Positions 8,109-14,915 of a stretch of DNA of 18,283 bases are shown here, piece after piece (positions within the stretch are counted from its first letter, which is position 1; each line of letters starts with the position of its first letter). Source of the DNA: JACRLI01 sp035542815 (lineage in GTDB: Bacteria > Eisenbacteria > RBG-16-71-46 > JACRLI01); contig DATKKS010000099.1 in NCBI GenBank assembly GCA_035542815.1, positions 1-18,283 of the forward strand, read 5' to 3'. Position numbers and translations under genes: made by a program. The notes under the pieces are model-generated. The model was not told the DNA's origin, made no database searches, and worked only from the letters and a program-made list of their open reading frames with translations.

Positions 8109-8746
8109 CCCGGCGTCAGATCCTGCCGCGTCCGGTCCGGCCCGCCGTCGCCGGCTTCCTGCTCCTCACGGCGCTGGCCGTGGCTTGCGGCTTCGCCCGC
8201 AGGGCGGGGCTCCTGGACGCCGCCACGGGACGGCGCGCGCTCGGGGTCCTGGTCGGGCTGATGGCCATGGTGACCGGGAACTTCCTGCCGAAGATGCGGC
8301 CGCTCGGCGCAATGGGTGGCGACACCGGAGCCGTGGCCGCAGCGGAGCGCGCGGCCGGCTGGATCCTGGTCCTGCTGGGCGTGGCGTACGCCGCACTCTT
8401 CGCGCTGGCACCGCTGGATCTCGCCGAGTCGCTGTCCCCCTTCGTGGCGCTGGGGGGCATCGGGCTCATCGCCGTTGACTGGATCCGGGTCGCGCTCCGC
8501 CCGCGATCCCGCGCCCGGGAGGGCGCCGGCACTGCGCCCACGGCGGGCCAGAGCGGCGCGGAACGCCGGACGCTGGCGGCCTGGCTGCTGTTTGCGCTCG
8601 CGTACGTGGTGGTGGCCGCGAGCCTCAAGGTGTTGTCGGAGGGCAGGCCGTGGGCGCGGGAGTTGGCGTCGTGGTCGGTGATCGGGTTCACCATAGCCTA
8701 CTCCCTGCTCTATGCCGTCTTCGACTTCCGGAAGCGCGCCCGATAG
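8105..8746 (+). CDS. SdpI-like multispanning membrane protein
   Basis: This 213-residue protein has about six hydrophobic segments, near residues 12-30, 45-60, 84-103, 112-128, 157-175 and 188-205. The segment GLMAMVTGNFLPKMRPLGAM (51-70) resembles the conserved GNxLPK motif of the SdpI/DUF1648 family. The gene overlaps the ArsR-like repressor by four bases, which supports an SdpI-type partner. In Bacillus, SdpI gives immunity to the SDP toxin and holds SdpR at the membrane. Whether this homologue does either is unknown. No sdpABC-like toxin gene is visible in the window. The linker at 134-155 (Arg/Gly/Ala-rich) is likely cytoplasmic. The start is fixed by the ATGA overlap; the open frame continues upstream, but only in the shadow of the repressor gene. 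The family assignment is less certain than the membrane topology. Confidence 0.75.
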   Translation: MTRRQILPRPVRPAVAGFLLLTALAVACGFARRAGLLDAATGRRALGVLVGLMAMVTGNFLPKMRPLGAMGGDTGAVAAAERAAGWILVLLGVAYAALFALAPLDLAESLSPFVALGGIGLIAVDWIRVALRPRSRAREGAGTAPTAGQSGAERRTLAAWLLFALAYVVVAASLKVLSEGRPWARELASWSVIGFTIAYSLLYAVFDFRKRAR

Positions 8747-8782
8747 CGGGACCCGGGCCGAACCGGGCAAGGAGCCACGGAC

Positions 8783-9148
8783 ATGATGGCGCGACTCATG
8801 GGACTCAGGACGATCTCACCCGGCGAGCTCCTGGCGCTCGCGCAGGACGCGCAGGTGACGGTGTTCGACGTCAACCCGTTCTCGAGCTGGCAGCGGGCAC
8901 ACGTGCCGGGCGCACGCCCGCTCGACCCGGCCCACGTGGAACGCGACACCCTGCCGGCCGCCCGCGATGCCCAGCTGGTGTTCTACTGCTCGAACCCTCT
9001 GTGCCGGAAGGCGCCACTCGCCGCGCGGCGAGCCCGCGAACTGGGCTATCCGAACGTGCGCGTCATGTCGGCGGGGATCCAAGGCTGGCTCGCCGCCGGG
9101 CTGCCGACCGAGTCGGGAGAGGGGCCGCCCCAGGATGGTGTCATATGA
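8783..9148 (+). CDS. Single-domain rhodanese-like protein
   Basis: This 121-residue cytoplasmic protein is one rhodanese domain. FDVNPFSSWQRAHVPGARPL (28-47) is the usual D...W...H(V/I)PGA block. FYCSNPLCRKA carries the active-site loop, starting at Cys69 and ending at Arg75, with a second cysteine, Cys74, inside the loop. The C-terminal part, GYPNVRVMSAGIQGWLAAGLP, is the standard rhodanese ending. Such proteins transfer sulfane sulfur from a persulfide on the catalytic cysteine, or act as reductases when a second cysteine is present. The start is the first of two adjacent ATGs, with GGAG eight bases upstream. It follows the SdpI-like gene by 36 bases on the same strand and probably shares its transcript. 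No functional link between the two is known. The substrate cannot be told from sequence. Confidence 0.9.
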   Translation: MMARLMGLRTISPGELLALAQDAQVTVFDVNPFSSWQRAHVPGARPLDPAHVERDTLPAARDAQLVFYCSNPLCRKAPLAARRARELGYPNVRVMSAGIQGWLAAGLPTESGEGPPQDGVI

Positions 9149-9150
9149 GC

Positions 9151-9169
9151 GTGCCCGGGCCGGGGGCAC
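9151..9169. terminator. Hairpin between convergent genes
   Basis: GTGCCC (9151-9156) pairs with GGGCAC (9164-9169), just after the rhodanese stop and before the end of the convergent hydrolase gene. No T tract follows on either strand. Position favours a terminator, sequence only weakly. Confidence 0.35.
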
Positions 9170-9220
9170 CCTCGGCGAACTCCGAGCAGGTTGCCTGACC
9201 GGCCTCGCACCTCCTCCCCC

Positions 9221-10360
9221 CTACTTCCCTCCCGCCTCCCGGTACGCAGCCGACACCGCCGGGGCCGCCACGTACCGCGCGAACAGCGCTGCGCGCACGT
9301 GGCTCTTACCGGCGAACTTCTCCTTGAACTCCGCGAGATCCACGCTCTTGCGCACTTGCTCGAGCGTCTCGCCCCGGGAGACCGCCGCCCGGACCTGCCG
9401 GGTGACGGAGGCGAACAGACGCGACATCAGCTCCAGGTAGGAGTCGTCCCGGAGCACCGGGCCGTGGCCCGGCACGATCACCGCCGGCCGCAGGGCGCGG
9501 AGCGCCTCCAGCGCCGCGCTCCATTCCCCCACGTGCGACTGGTCCGCGCCGACCAGGGGCACGGGCCCGACCACCAGGTCGCCGCTCGCCAGCACGCGCT
9601 CGGCGGGCAGCCACACGACCACATCCCCGCCGGTGTGGCCCGGCCCCACGCACAGGATCTTGATCACCCGGCCTCCCCGGTGCAGCGTCAGGCTGTCGTG
9701 CAGGGTGATCGTGGGCAGGACGTAGTCCGTCTTCGGCACCACCTCCAGGTAGTGCTCCACGAGGGCGATGTCGCTGGCATAGCTCGCCCGCTCCTCGTCG
9801 CTCAGCGGCCCGCCGTCGAGCGACTGGCCCTTGCGCAGCAGCCCGCGGAGCATGTCCGCTCCGGCCGGTGCGCCCTGGATCATCTGCCGGCGGGCCTCGG
9901 CCCCCTTCACCGGAAGGTACTCCCGGGTGGCGTCGTGGGCCACGAACTGCACCCCGGGGAAGGAGTCGCGGTACACCTGGTTGCCGGTCACGTGGTCGTC
10001 GTGCCAGTGGGTGTTCACCACGTACGTGACCGGCTTCAGGGTCACGCGTCGGATCGCCGCGAGGACCTCGCGCGTGGACTCCGGGGCGTCCACCACCACG
10101 ACGTCGCTGTCGTTCACCACGAACATGCAGTTGCCGTCGCACATGAGCCCGGGCGGGTCCCGGCGCACCACGGCGTACACGCCGGGGGCGACCTGCTGGA
10201 CGTCGAAGTTGCCCGCCACGCCGGAGCCGCCGCGGGCGGCGGGCCCGGCGGATGCAGCCGAATCGGAACTCGCCGGGACGGCCGCGCCCGCCCGCCCGGC
10301 ACCCAAGGAGGGCAAGCCGAGCGCGAGCACGAACAAGATGCTCGCGGCGAGAGATTGCAT
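9221..10360 (-). CDS. Exported metallo-beta-lactamase-fold hydrolase
   Basis: This 379-residue protein has an N-terminal signal peptide (MQSLAASILFVLALGLPSLG, then an Ala-rich region to about residue 30), so it probably acts in the periplasm. The metallo-beta-lactamase fold starts near 52. All seven ligands of the dinuclear zinc site can be seen: His118, His120, Asp122 and His123 in THWHDDHVTGN, His242 in GPGHTGGD, Asp261 in ASGDL and His299 in VPGHGP. The layout resembles the group of exported MBL-fold proteins near subclass B lactamases and quinoprotein-relay SoxH-like hydrolases. Substrate and any beta-lactamase activity cannot be inferred. The C-terminal 70 residues form a charged helical tail (RGETLEQVRKSVDLAEFKEK) typical of this group. 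The start, ATG 10360, precedes the signal peptide and has a G-rich ribosome binding site; the frame stays open upstream only by overlapping the next gene. It lies 20 bases after the methyltransferase gene and is probably co-transcribed with it. Confidence 0.92.
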   Translation of the reverse strand: MQSLAASILFVLALGLPSLGAGRAGAAVPASSDSAASAGPAARGGSGVAGNFDVQQVAPGVYAVVRRDPPGLMCDGNCMFVVNDSDVVVVDAPESTREVLAAIRRVTLKPVTYVVNTHWHDDHVTGNQVYRDSFPGVQFVAHDATREYLPVKGAEARRQMIQGAPAGADMLRGLLRKGQSLDGGPLSDEERASYASDIALVEHYLEVVPKTDYVLPTITLHDSLTLHRGGRVIKILCVGPGHTGGDVVVWLPAERVLASGDLVVGPVPLVGADQSHVGEWSAALEALRALRPAVIVPGHGPVLRDDSYLELMSRLFASVTRQVRAAVSRGETLEQVRKSVDLAEFKEKFAGKSHVRAALFARYVAAPAVSAAYREAGGK

Positions 10361-10380
10361 CGTCAGGCCCCCCCGCCCCC

Positions 10381-11232
10381 TCACCGCCACGCCACCAGCA
10401 CGTGCGCGGCGCGCCCGAGCTTCAGGCCGTCGGCGCGGTCCGCGAAGTAGAGGGCGTTGAGTTCGGGGCCCGCCAGGTCCTCGATCCGCGTGAAGCCCAG
10501 CGCGCCCAGCTCCCGGTGCAGGTCGGCGGGCTCGAAGTCGGTGCGCCACGGCTCGCCCGCGCGCGCCACCCGCGACCGGAGCGCGTGGTTTCGGAGGCGC
10601 TCCAGGAACGGCAGTGATCCGGGCGGCACGGTGTAGTCGAACGCGATGCCGCTGCCCGGGGCCAGGCTCGCCACGAACGCCAGCGTGTGCAGCACCGCCT
10701 CGCGGCTCAGGTACATGGTCACCCCGAGCCACGAGCAGAACGCCGGCTCGCGGGGCTCGAATCCGGCCGCGCCCAGGGCGTCGGGCAGGGACTGCCGCTC
10801 GAAGTCCACCGGCACGAACGTCAGCTCCGGCGGGATCTGGATCGCAGCCTGCTCGAGCAGCCGCCGCTTCCAGGCCTGCGTGGCGGGATGGTCCGCCTCG
10901 AACACCCGGAGCCCCGCCGCGGCGTGGGGGTTCCGGCAGGCGAACGTGTCGAGCCCCGCACCCAGCACCACGTACTGCCGCGTGCCTTCAGCCACGGCGC
11001 GGGCCAGCGCGTCCTCCGCGCACCGGCTCCGCGCGACCAGGGAGGCCCGCAGCCCGCGGCCTCCAGGCCCCTGGAACCGGCCGGCCCGGGCGCGGATGGC
11101 CTCGAGCCCCCGGGGGCCCACGATGGCCAGGGCCACCGGGTCCTCCAGCACCAAGGGCCGGTCCAAGAGCTGGTGGGCAGCGCGCCGCAGCGCGACGCCG
11201 TATGCGGTCCGGCTGGGAACGCCTTCTTCCAT
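10381..11232 (-). CDS. Class I SAM-dependent methyltransferase, LCM/TIGR00027 type
   Basis: This 283-residue cytoplasmic enzyme belongs to the family that includes leucine carboxyl methyltransferase (PF04072, TIGR00027). ARSRCAEDALARAVAEGTRQ (67-86) leads into motif I, YVVLGAGLDTFACR (87-100), the SAM-binding loop. The acidic residue of motif II is in RVFEADHPATQAWKR (109-123). SWLGVTMYLSREAV (167-180) is the family's typical active-site strand. The N-terminal SRTAYGVALRRAAHQLLD is also characteristic. I chose ATG 11232; an in-frame GTG at 11286 would add 18 residues running towards the promoter palindrome and has no family match. It heads a probable two-gene operon with the exported MBL-fold hydrolase. 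Acceptor substrates of this family are mostly unknown, so none is proposed. Confidence 0.88.
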   Translation of the reverse strand: MEEGVPSRTAYGVALRRAAHQLLDRPLVLEDPVALAIVGPRGLEAIRARAGRFQGPGGRGLRASLVARSRCAEDALARAVAEGTRQYVVLGAGLDTFACRNPHAAAGLRVFEADHPATQAWKRRLLEQAAIQIPPELTFVPVDFERQSLPDALGAAGFEPREPAFCSWLGVTMYLSREAVLHTLAFVASLAPGSGIAFDYTVPPGSLPFLERLRNHALRSRVARAGEPWRTDFEPADLHRELGALGFTRIEDLAGPELNALYFADRADGLKLGRAAHVLVAWR

Positions 11233-11271
11233 GATCCGCCCCCGAATCCTGCCCGCCGCTCGATTATTCGG

Positions 11272-11300
11272 TTGCCAAACGCCCACTTATGGCATAGTAT
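11272..11300 (+). promoter_or_regulatory. Putative plus-strand promoter overlapping the 20-bp palindrome
   Basis: TTGCCA (11272-11277, five of six -35 matches) and TAGTAT (11295-11300, four of six -10 matches) are 17 bases apart. Transcription would run from about 11307 to the right, towards the truncated secreted-protein remnant. The minus strand also has TATACT (11304-11299), which could serve the methyltransferase operon, but no good -35 partner was found for it. Confidence 0.45.
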
Positions 11301-11314
11301 ACTTAAGTCTACTA
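11295..11314. promoter_or_regulatory. Near-perfect 20-bp palindromic operator
   Basis: TAGTATACTTAAGTCTACTA is an inverted repeat with a single mismatched pair (positions 6 and 15). It is the most AT-rich spot in a GC-rich gap and overlaps -10 elements on both strands between divergent units. Size and symmetry fit a dimeric winged-helix repressor; the spaced TAGTA/TACTA ends recall BlaI/MecI-type operators, which is only a resemblance. No gene for such a regulator lies beside it. Confidence 0.55.
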
Positions 11315-11345
11315 CAAGTGGTGTCCAGCTCTCGACTCAGGGGAA

Positions 11346-11393
11346 CCTGGGTCCGTGCCCCGACCGGCTCCTAGCGCCGGCGCCGGACCCAGG
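11346..11393 (+). repeat. 10-bp inverted repeat in the leader of the secreted-protein remnant
   Basis: CCTGGGTCCG (11346-11355) and CGGACCCAGG (11384-11393) are perfect complements around 28 bases that are themselves GC-rich and partly self-complementary. In a transcript from the 11272 promoter this would form a long stem in the untranslated leader. It could be a terminator, an attenuator or a stabilising structure. No T tract follows. Confidence 0.4.
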
Positions 11394-11469
11394 ACCCGAT
11401 TTCCCAGGACCACGGACTGGCCGCCTCGACATCTTGCTGTGCCCGCAGAGCAACCAGAGGAGGCCCTGC

Positions 11470-11658
11470 CTCAGGACTCCCCGCCACTGCGCCCTCGGCC
11501 TCATGCAGCTGCTTTGCGCTGCCGCCGTCCTCATGCCCGCCGCGGCTTCGGCCCAGATCGTGGGCCGCGCCTACGGCGCGTACGTGAACGCCCCCGGCAT
11601 GGGGGTGGCGCCGCAGGAGGTCCCCTCTCACCACCCGACGCCCTTCGAGTCCAGGTAG
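11470..11658 (+). pseudogene. 5' remnant of a secreted-protein gene, start codon lost, truncated
   Basis: Reading from 11470 gives LRTPRHCALGLMQLLCAAAV followed by LMPAAASAQIVGRAYGAYVN and APGMGV. This is a textbook signal peptide (basic N-region, hydrophobic core, ASA-Q cleavage site) followed by the opening of what looks like a secreted protein. AGAGGAGG (11456-11463) lies six bases before codon 11470, the ideal distance, but that codon is CTC rather than ATG. A shorter reading from ATG 11503 gives 51 residues and has no ribosome binding site at the right distance. The frame runs only about 45 codons past the signal peptide start. Its last 31 bases (11628-11658) are antisense to the end of the RDD-Sel1 gene, so the final residues are probably not native. 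I infer a gene cut by a deletion or rearrangement near 11610-11630. The mature start resembles choice-of-anchor type secreted proteins, from memory only. Confidence 0.55.
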
Positions 11659-13457
11659 TCCCGCGCCTCCTGGTACCCCAGGCGGGCCGCCTTGCGGTAC
11701 CACGCCACGGACTGCGCCGGGTCCGGCTTGACGCCGGACCCGTGCTCGTACATCCAGCCCAGCTGGACCATGGCCTGGACGTTGCCGCGGCCCGCGCCCT
11801 GGCGGCTCCAGGCGACGGCCTCCTGGTCGTCCCGGGCGACGCCCTGGCCCGTGTGGAACATCGAGGCCAGGCCGGCCATGGCGCTCGCGTCGCCCCGGTC
11901 CGCGGCCTTGCGGCCCCACTCCAGGGCCTGGTTGTAATTCCGCGGGACGCCCTGCCCCAGGCTGTACATGTGCGCCAGGCTCACCATGGCGCGCGTCAGA
12001 CCCTGCTCGGCGGCCTTGCGGTACCAGCCCACCGCCTCCCGGTCGTCCCGCCGGCACCCCAGCCCCAGCTCGCGGCAGAGGCCCGCGACGTACTGCGCCG
12101 GCGCGCTGCCGGCGTCCGCCTGCCGCCACACGTCCCCCATCCCGGTGGCGGCCATCCGGCGCGCCTGCGCGGTGTCCCGGGCCATCTCGGGATAGCCTTG
12201 TTCCGTGCACGCCGCGAGCCAGAAGCGCGCGGCCGCCGAACCGCCAGTCGAGGCCTGGCGGGCGAGCGCCAGCGCCTGCCCGTAGTCCACCCGCCCAGCG
12301 GTGCCCGAGGCGTATGCCAGCGCCTCGTCCAGCGCGACCGAGGCCGGGTCCACCCCGCCTTCGCGCCCGGGGGCATTCGCCCCCCGCGCCCCCTGCGAGG
12401 CATCCACAGGCCCCCGGTCGCTCCCCTTGAGGCGCCAGTTCCGCGTGCGCGGGTCCTGCTCGAAGGTCCAGGTGGTGCGCCGATTGATCCCCAGCACGCC
12501 GGACGTCCAGGCCCCGACCTGGATCTCGAGTTGGTCGTATCTCCGCGGATCCACCACCAGCGACTCGGTCATCGCCGTGAAGGCCTGCCGCACGGTCGCG
12601 GAATCGCTCGCGAAGAGCGGCAGGCGCGCCACCAGCCGCAGGAAGTGGACGGTCGGCTGCCCGGCCACCCAGCGGGCCCCGAAGGACATGGAGACCGTGC
12701 TCCGGACTCCCGTCCGGGCGACGATGCGCCGCTCCAGCCAGCGCTCCACGTCGAATCCCCGCGGGCCGGTGCCCAGGATCCGCTGCGCCAGGTTCCCCGG
12801 CGCCAGCCCCAGCCCGATCGCCACGGCCACGAGCGCCGACGCGGCGATCACCGCGCCGCCGATCCGCGCCGCGCGGGATCTCACGCGCGCCAGCTCCATC
12901 GCGGCCTCCGCCGCGCCCGCCTCCGCCACGCCCGCGCCCGCCGAAGCTGTGACCGGCGCCAGCTGGCGAACCACCCGCGTCCGACTCCAGCGGTCGTGCA
13001 GGAGTTCGGCGTCGGGCCAGCGGCGGGCCACCAGGAGCGCCGCAAGGGTGTAGCCGGCCGCGAGCCCGATCTCCGCGTACGCGTACGCGTCGGGCAGGAG
13101 GCCGAGGCCCCGCCGGCCCAGCATCAGGGTGAGATCCCCGCCGAAGAGGAGGGCCATGAAGAGCGCCCGCACCAGGACCGCGGGGAGCCGGGGCCGCATC
13201 CCGTCGGTTCCGACCACCCGGAGGCCCATGAGGGACTTGCCCGGGGTCGTGGACATGCGGCTGGCCTCGAACGCGGCCCAGTAGGCGCCGAATACCAGAA
13301 ACTGGATGAGGGCGATCAGGCCGGCGGGGACAGGGGTGAGGATCGTGCTCGCGAGCAGATCGGCGGCCGTGCCGGCCACGCCCAGGTCGATGAGGAACGC
13401 GAGGATCCGGCGCCGCCACGCCCGCTGCGGCGGTGCGGGCTCGACGTGCGTGCTCAT
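11628..13457 (-). CDS. RDD-domain membrane protein with C-terminal Sel1 repeats
   Basis: This 609-residue protein joins two modules. Residues 10-165 are an RDD domain: RRRILAFLIDL (Arg and Asp in the first membrane helix), STTPGKSLMGLRVV and LLHDRWSRTRVV are the family's key blocks, with membrane helices near 20-62, 95-115 and 128-145. A further hydrophobic segment at 200-219 leads to a globular region (220-380), and an acidic, low-complexity linker follows. Four Sel1-type repeats then begin at residues 454, 490, 526 and 562, exactly 36 residues apart, with cores such as EAVGWYRKAAEQG and SVAWYRKAARLGY. Sel1 repeats are alpha-solenoids that bind proteins, and RDD proteins are membrane proteins of largely unknown role (some are ion exchangers). 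The start is ATG 13457 behind GGAGGGAG; ten more in-frame codons upstream lack a binding site. The stop overlaps the remnant on the other strand by 31 bases. No partner is evident nearby. Confidence 0.88.
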   Translation of the reverse strand: MSTHVEPAPPQRAWRRRILAFLIDLGVAGTAADLLASTILTPVPAGLIALIQFLVFGAYWAAFEASRMSTTPGKSLMGLRVVGTDGMRPRLPAVLVRALFMALLFGGDLTLMLGRRGLGLLPDAYAYAEIGLAAGYTLAALLVARRWPDAELLHDRWSRTRVVRQLAPVTASAGAGVAEAGAAEAAMELARVRSRAARIGGAVIAASALVAVAIGLGLAPGNLAQRILGTGPRGFDVERWLERRIVARTGVRSTVSMSFGARWVAGQPTVHFLRLVARLPLFASDSATVRQAFTAMTESLVVDPRRYDQLEIQVGAWTSGVLGINRRTTWTFEQDPRTRNWRLKGSDRGPVDASQGARGANAPGREGGVDPASVALDEALAYASGTAGRVDYGQALALARQASTGGSAAARFWLAACTEQGYPEMARDTAQARRMAATGMGDVWRQADAGSAPAQYVAGLCRELGLGCRRDDREAVGWYRKAAEQGLTRAMVSLAHMYSLGQGVPRNYNQALEWGRKAADRGDASAMAGLASMFHTGQGVARDDQEAVAWSRQGAGRGNVQAMVQLGWMYEHGSGVKPDPAQSVAWYRKAARLGYQEARDYLDSKGVGW

Positions 13458-13536
13458 GGCTCCCTCCCCAGGTCCATGGCGCGCCACGCCCGCGTGGCTC
13501 CCGGGGTGTGTCCCTCAGCGCGGCCGCCCGGCCGGG

Positions 13537-13545
13537 ATCATAGCA
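13537..13545 (-). promoter_or_regulatory. Extended -10 promoter for the RDD-Sel1 gene
   Basis: The minus strand reads TGCTATGAT, a TGn extension plus TATGAT (five of six matches). Transcription would start near 13530, leaving a leader of about 73 bases. There is no clear -35 box. Confidence 0.5.
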
Positions 13546-13599
13546 TCGCCCCGGGCGGGCTCCGAGAGAAACGGCCGGGCCGCCGGGAGCGCCGCGGTC

Positions 13600-13608
13600 T
13601 GGTACACT
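13600..13608 (+). promoter_or_regulatory. Extended -10 promoter for the NnrS-family gene
   Basis: TGGTACACT combines a TGn extension with TACACT (four of six). It predicts a start near 13615 and a short leader that just contains the GGAGGA ribosome binding site. It diverges from the promoter at 13537-13545, and the two starts are about 85 bases apart. Confidence 0.45.
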
Positions 13609-13627
13609 GCGGCCACGGAGGAACCCC

Positions 13628-14833
13628 ATGAGCACGAACCCCGCGCCGGCCATGCGAGCCGCGATTCCGGAGCCCTACCGGGTGCTGTTCCCGATGGGCG
13701 TGGCGTACGCCCTCGCCGGGGCGCTGGTGTGGCCGCTCTTCGCGGTGGGCTGGATCGGCTACCCCGGCCCGCTCCACATGCAGCTGATGATCGAGGGCTT
13801 CGAGCTGTGTTTCGTCATGGGCTTCTTCCTCACCGCCATGCCGGCGTTCACCCACGGCCCCAAGTGCCGCCCGGGCGAACTGTGGGTGGCGGGCATCTGC
13901 GCGGCGCTCTTCGGGGGCTGCGCGCTGGCCGGCCTGGCGCCGGCGGCGCACGCGGCCTTCGCCGTGGGGGCGGGCTCGCTCTTGGTGGCCGGCGGGCGGC
14001 GCGCGTGGCGCAACCCCGCGCCGCCGCCCGAGGAGTTCCAGTTCGTGGGGCTGGGACTGGTCTTCGGCGTGGCGGGCGGCGCGCTGCTCGCGGCCACCTC
14101 GGCCGGCTGGATCTTCGAGCCCGTCCCGCGGCTGGGGATCCACCTGGTCTCACTGGGGATGATCCTGTCGCTGGTGCTGGGGCTGGGCGGGCTGCTGGTG
14201 CCCACGTTCACCATGATGCCCGGCCCGCTGGTCATCCCGTGGGTCGCCGCGCCCGGCCAGCGCCGGCCCCGGAGGCTGCTGTACGCGCCGCTGGCGGCGG
14301 CCCTCGTGGCGGCCTTCGTCCTGGAGGCGCTCGGGCAGGGCGTGGCGGCCGCGTGGGTCCGCGCCGGGGTGGCCACGGTGCTGCTGCTCCTGGTGTGGAA
14401 GCTGTTCCGGCTGCCGGGCAAGCGCGACGCCTCCGGCTTCGCGATGTGGGGCTCGGGCTGGCTGGTGCTGGCCGGGCTGTGGGCCGCGGCGCTCGATCCG
14501 GGCCGCGGCATCGCGGCCTACCACCTGGTGTTCGTGGGCGGCTACGGGCTGCTCACCATGGGGATCGCCACGCGCGTGGTGGTCACCCACGGCGGATACC
14601 CGCTGGCGCAGGAGCGGCGCCTGCTCCACCCGCTGGCGGCGCTCGGGGTGGTGGCGGCCCTGGCCGCGCGGCTGGCCGCGGAGTTCGAGGTGGGCCGGGA
14701 CAGCCGCGCGTACGTCGTGCTGCTGGGGGTCAGCGGCGCGGCGTGGACGCTGGCCTGGCTGTGGTGGGCGGGCCAGGCCGCCGGGCCCATCCTGCACCGG
14801 CGGCGGATCAGCCTCGAGGTGGGGCCGAAGTAG
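13628..14833 (+). CDS. NnrS family membrane protein
   Basis: This 401-residue polytopic protein has about twelve hydrophobic segments. Two blocks identify it as NnrS-like (PF05940): LHMQLMIEGFELCFVMGFFL around residues 49-68, followed by TAMPAFTHG, and AYHLVFVGGYGLLTMGIATR near 297-316, followed by VVVTHGGYPL. His50, His299 and the other conserved histidines are candidate heme or metal ligands. NnrS proteins are linked to nitric oxide metabolism and nitrosative stress in proteobacteria, and in some species they need heme and copper. No denitrification genes are visible here, so the role in this organism is open. ATG 13628 has GGAGGA just upstream. The gene converges on the Asp-box protein gene, with 82 bases between the stops. 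It is probably transcribed alone. Confidence 0.9.
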   Translation: MSTNPAPAMRAAIPEPYRVLFPMGVAYALAGALVWPLFAVGWIGYPGPLHMQLMIEGFELCFVMGFFLTAMPAFTHGPKCRPGELWVAGICAALFGGCALAGLAPAAHAAFAVGAGSLLVAGGRRAWRNPAPPPEEFQFVGLGLVFGVAGGALLAATSAGWIFEPVPRLGIHLVSLGMILSLVLGLGGLLVPTFTMMPGPLVIPWVAAPGQRRPRRLLYAPLAAALVAAFVLEALGQGVAAAWVRAGVATVLLLLVWKLFRLPGKRDASGFAMWGSGWLVLAGLWAAALDPGRGIAAYHLVFVGGYGLLTMGIATRVVVTHGGYPLAQERRLLHPLAALGVVAALAARLAAEFEVGRDSRAYVVLLGVSGAAWTLAWLWWAGQAAGPILHRRRISLEVGPK

Positions 14834-14891
14834 GCCTCGCCAGCGCAGCCCGCGGTAGGCGCCGCCGCAGCCCGCGCCACCGCGCCTCGCC

Positions 14892-14911
14892 GGGGCCGCG
14901 GCCCGCGCCCC
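14892..14911. terminator. GC-rich hairpin between convergent genes
   Basis: The perfect palindrome GGGCCGCGGCCC (14893-14904), with a further GGGGC/GCCCC pairing option to 14911, lies between the convergent stops of the NnrS-family and Asp-box genes. There is no T tract, so the call rests mostly on position. Confidence 0.25.
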
Positions 14912-14915
14912 GCCG

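Noticed and set aside
10361..10732. N-terminal extension of the MBL-fold protein
   Set aside because: It overlaps the methyltransferase gene in another frame and would bury the signal peptide that begins at ATG 10360.
13526..13580. Inverted GCCCGGCCG / CGGCCGGGC around the divergent RDD and NnrS promoters
   Set aside because: Nine GC-only bases in GC-rich DNA are expected often by chance, and there is no further symmetry.
11355..13653. Two open frames of about 760 codons, one on each strand, around the RDD-Sel1 gene
   Set aside because: Both are Arg/Gly/Ala/Pro-rich with no domains, while the third reading (11628-13457, minus) carries RDD and Sel1 signatures.
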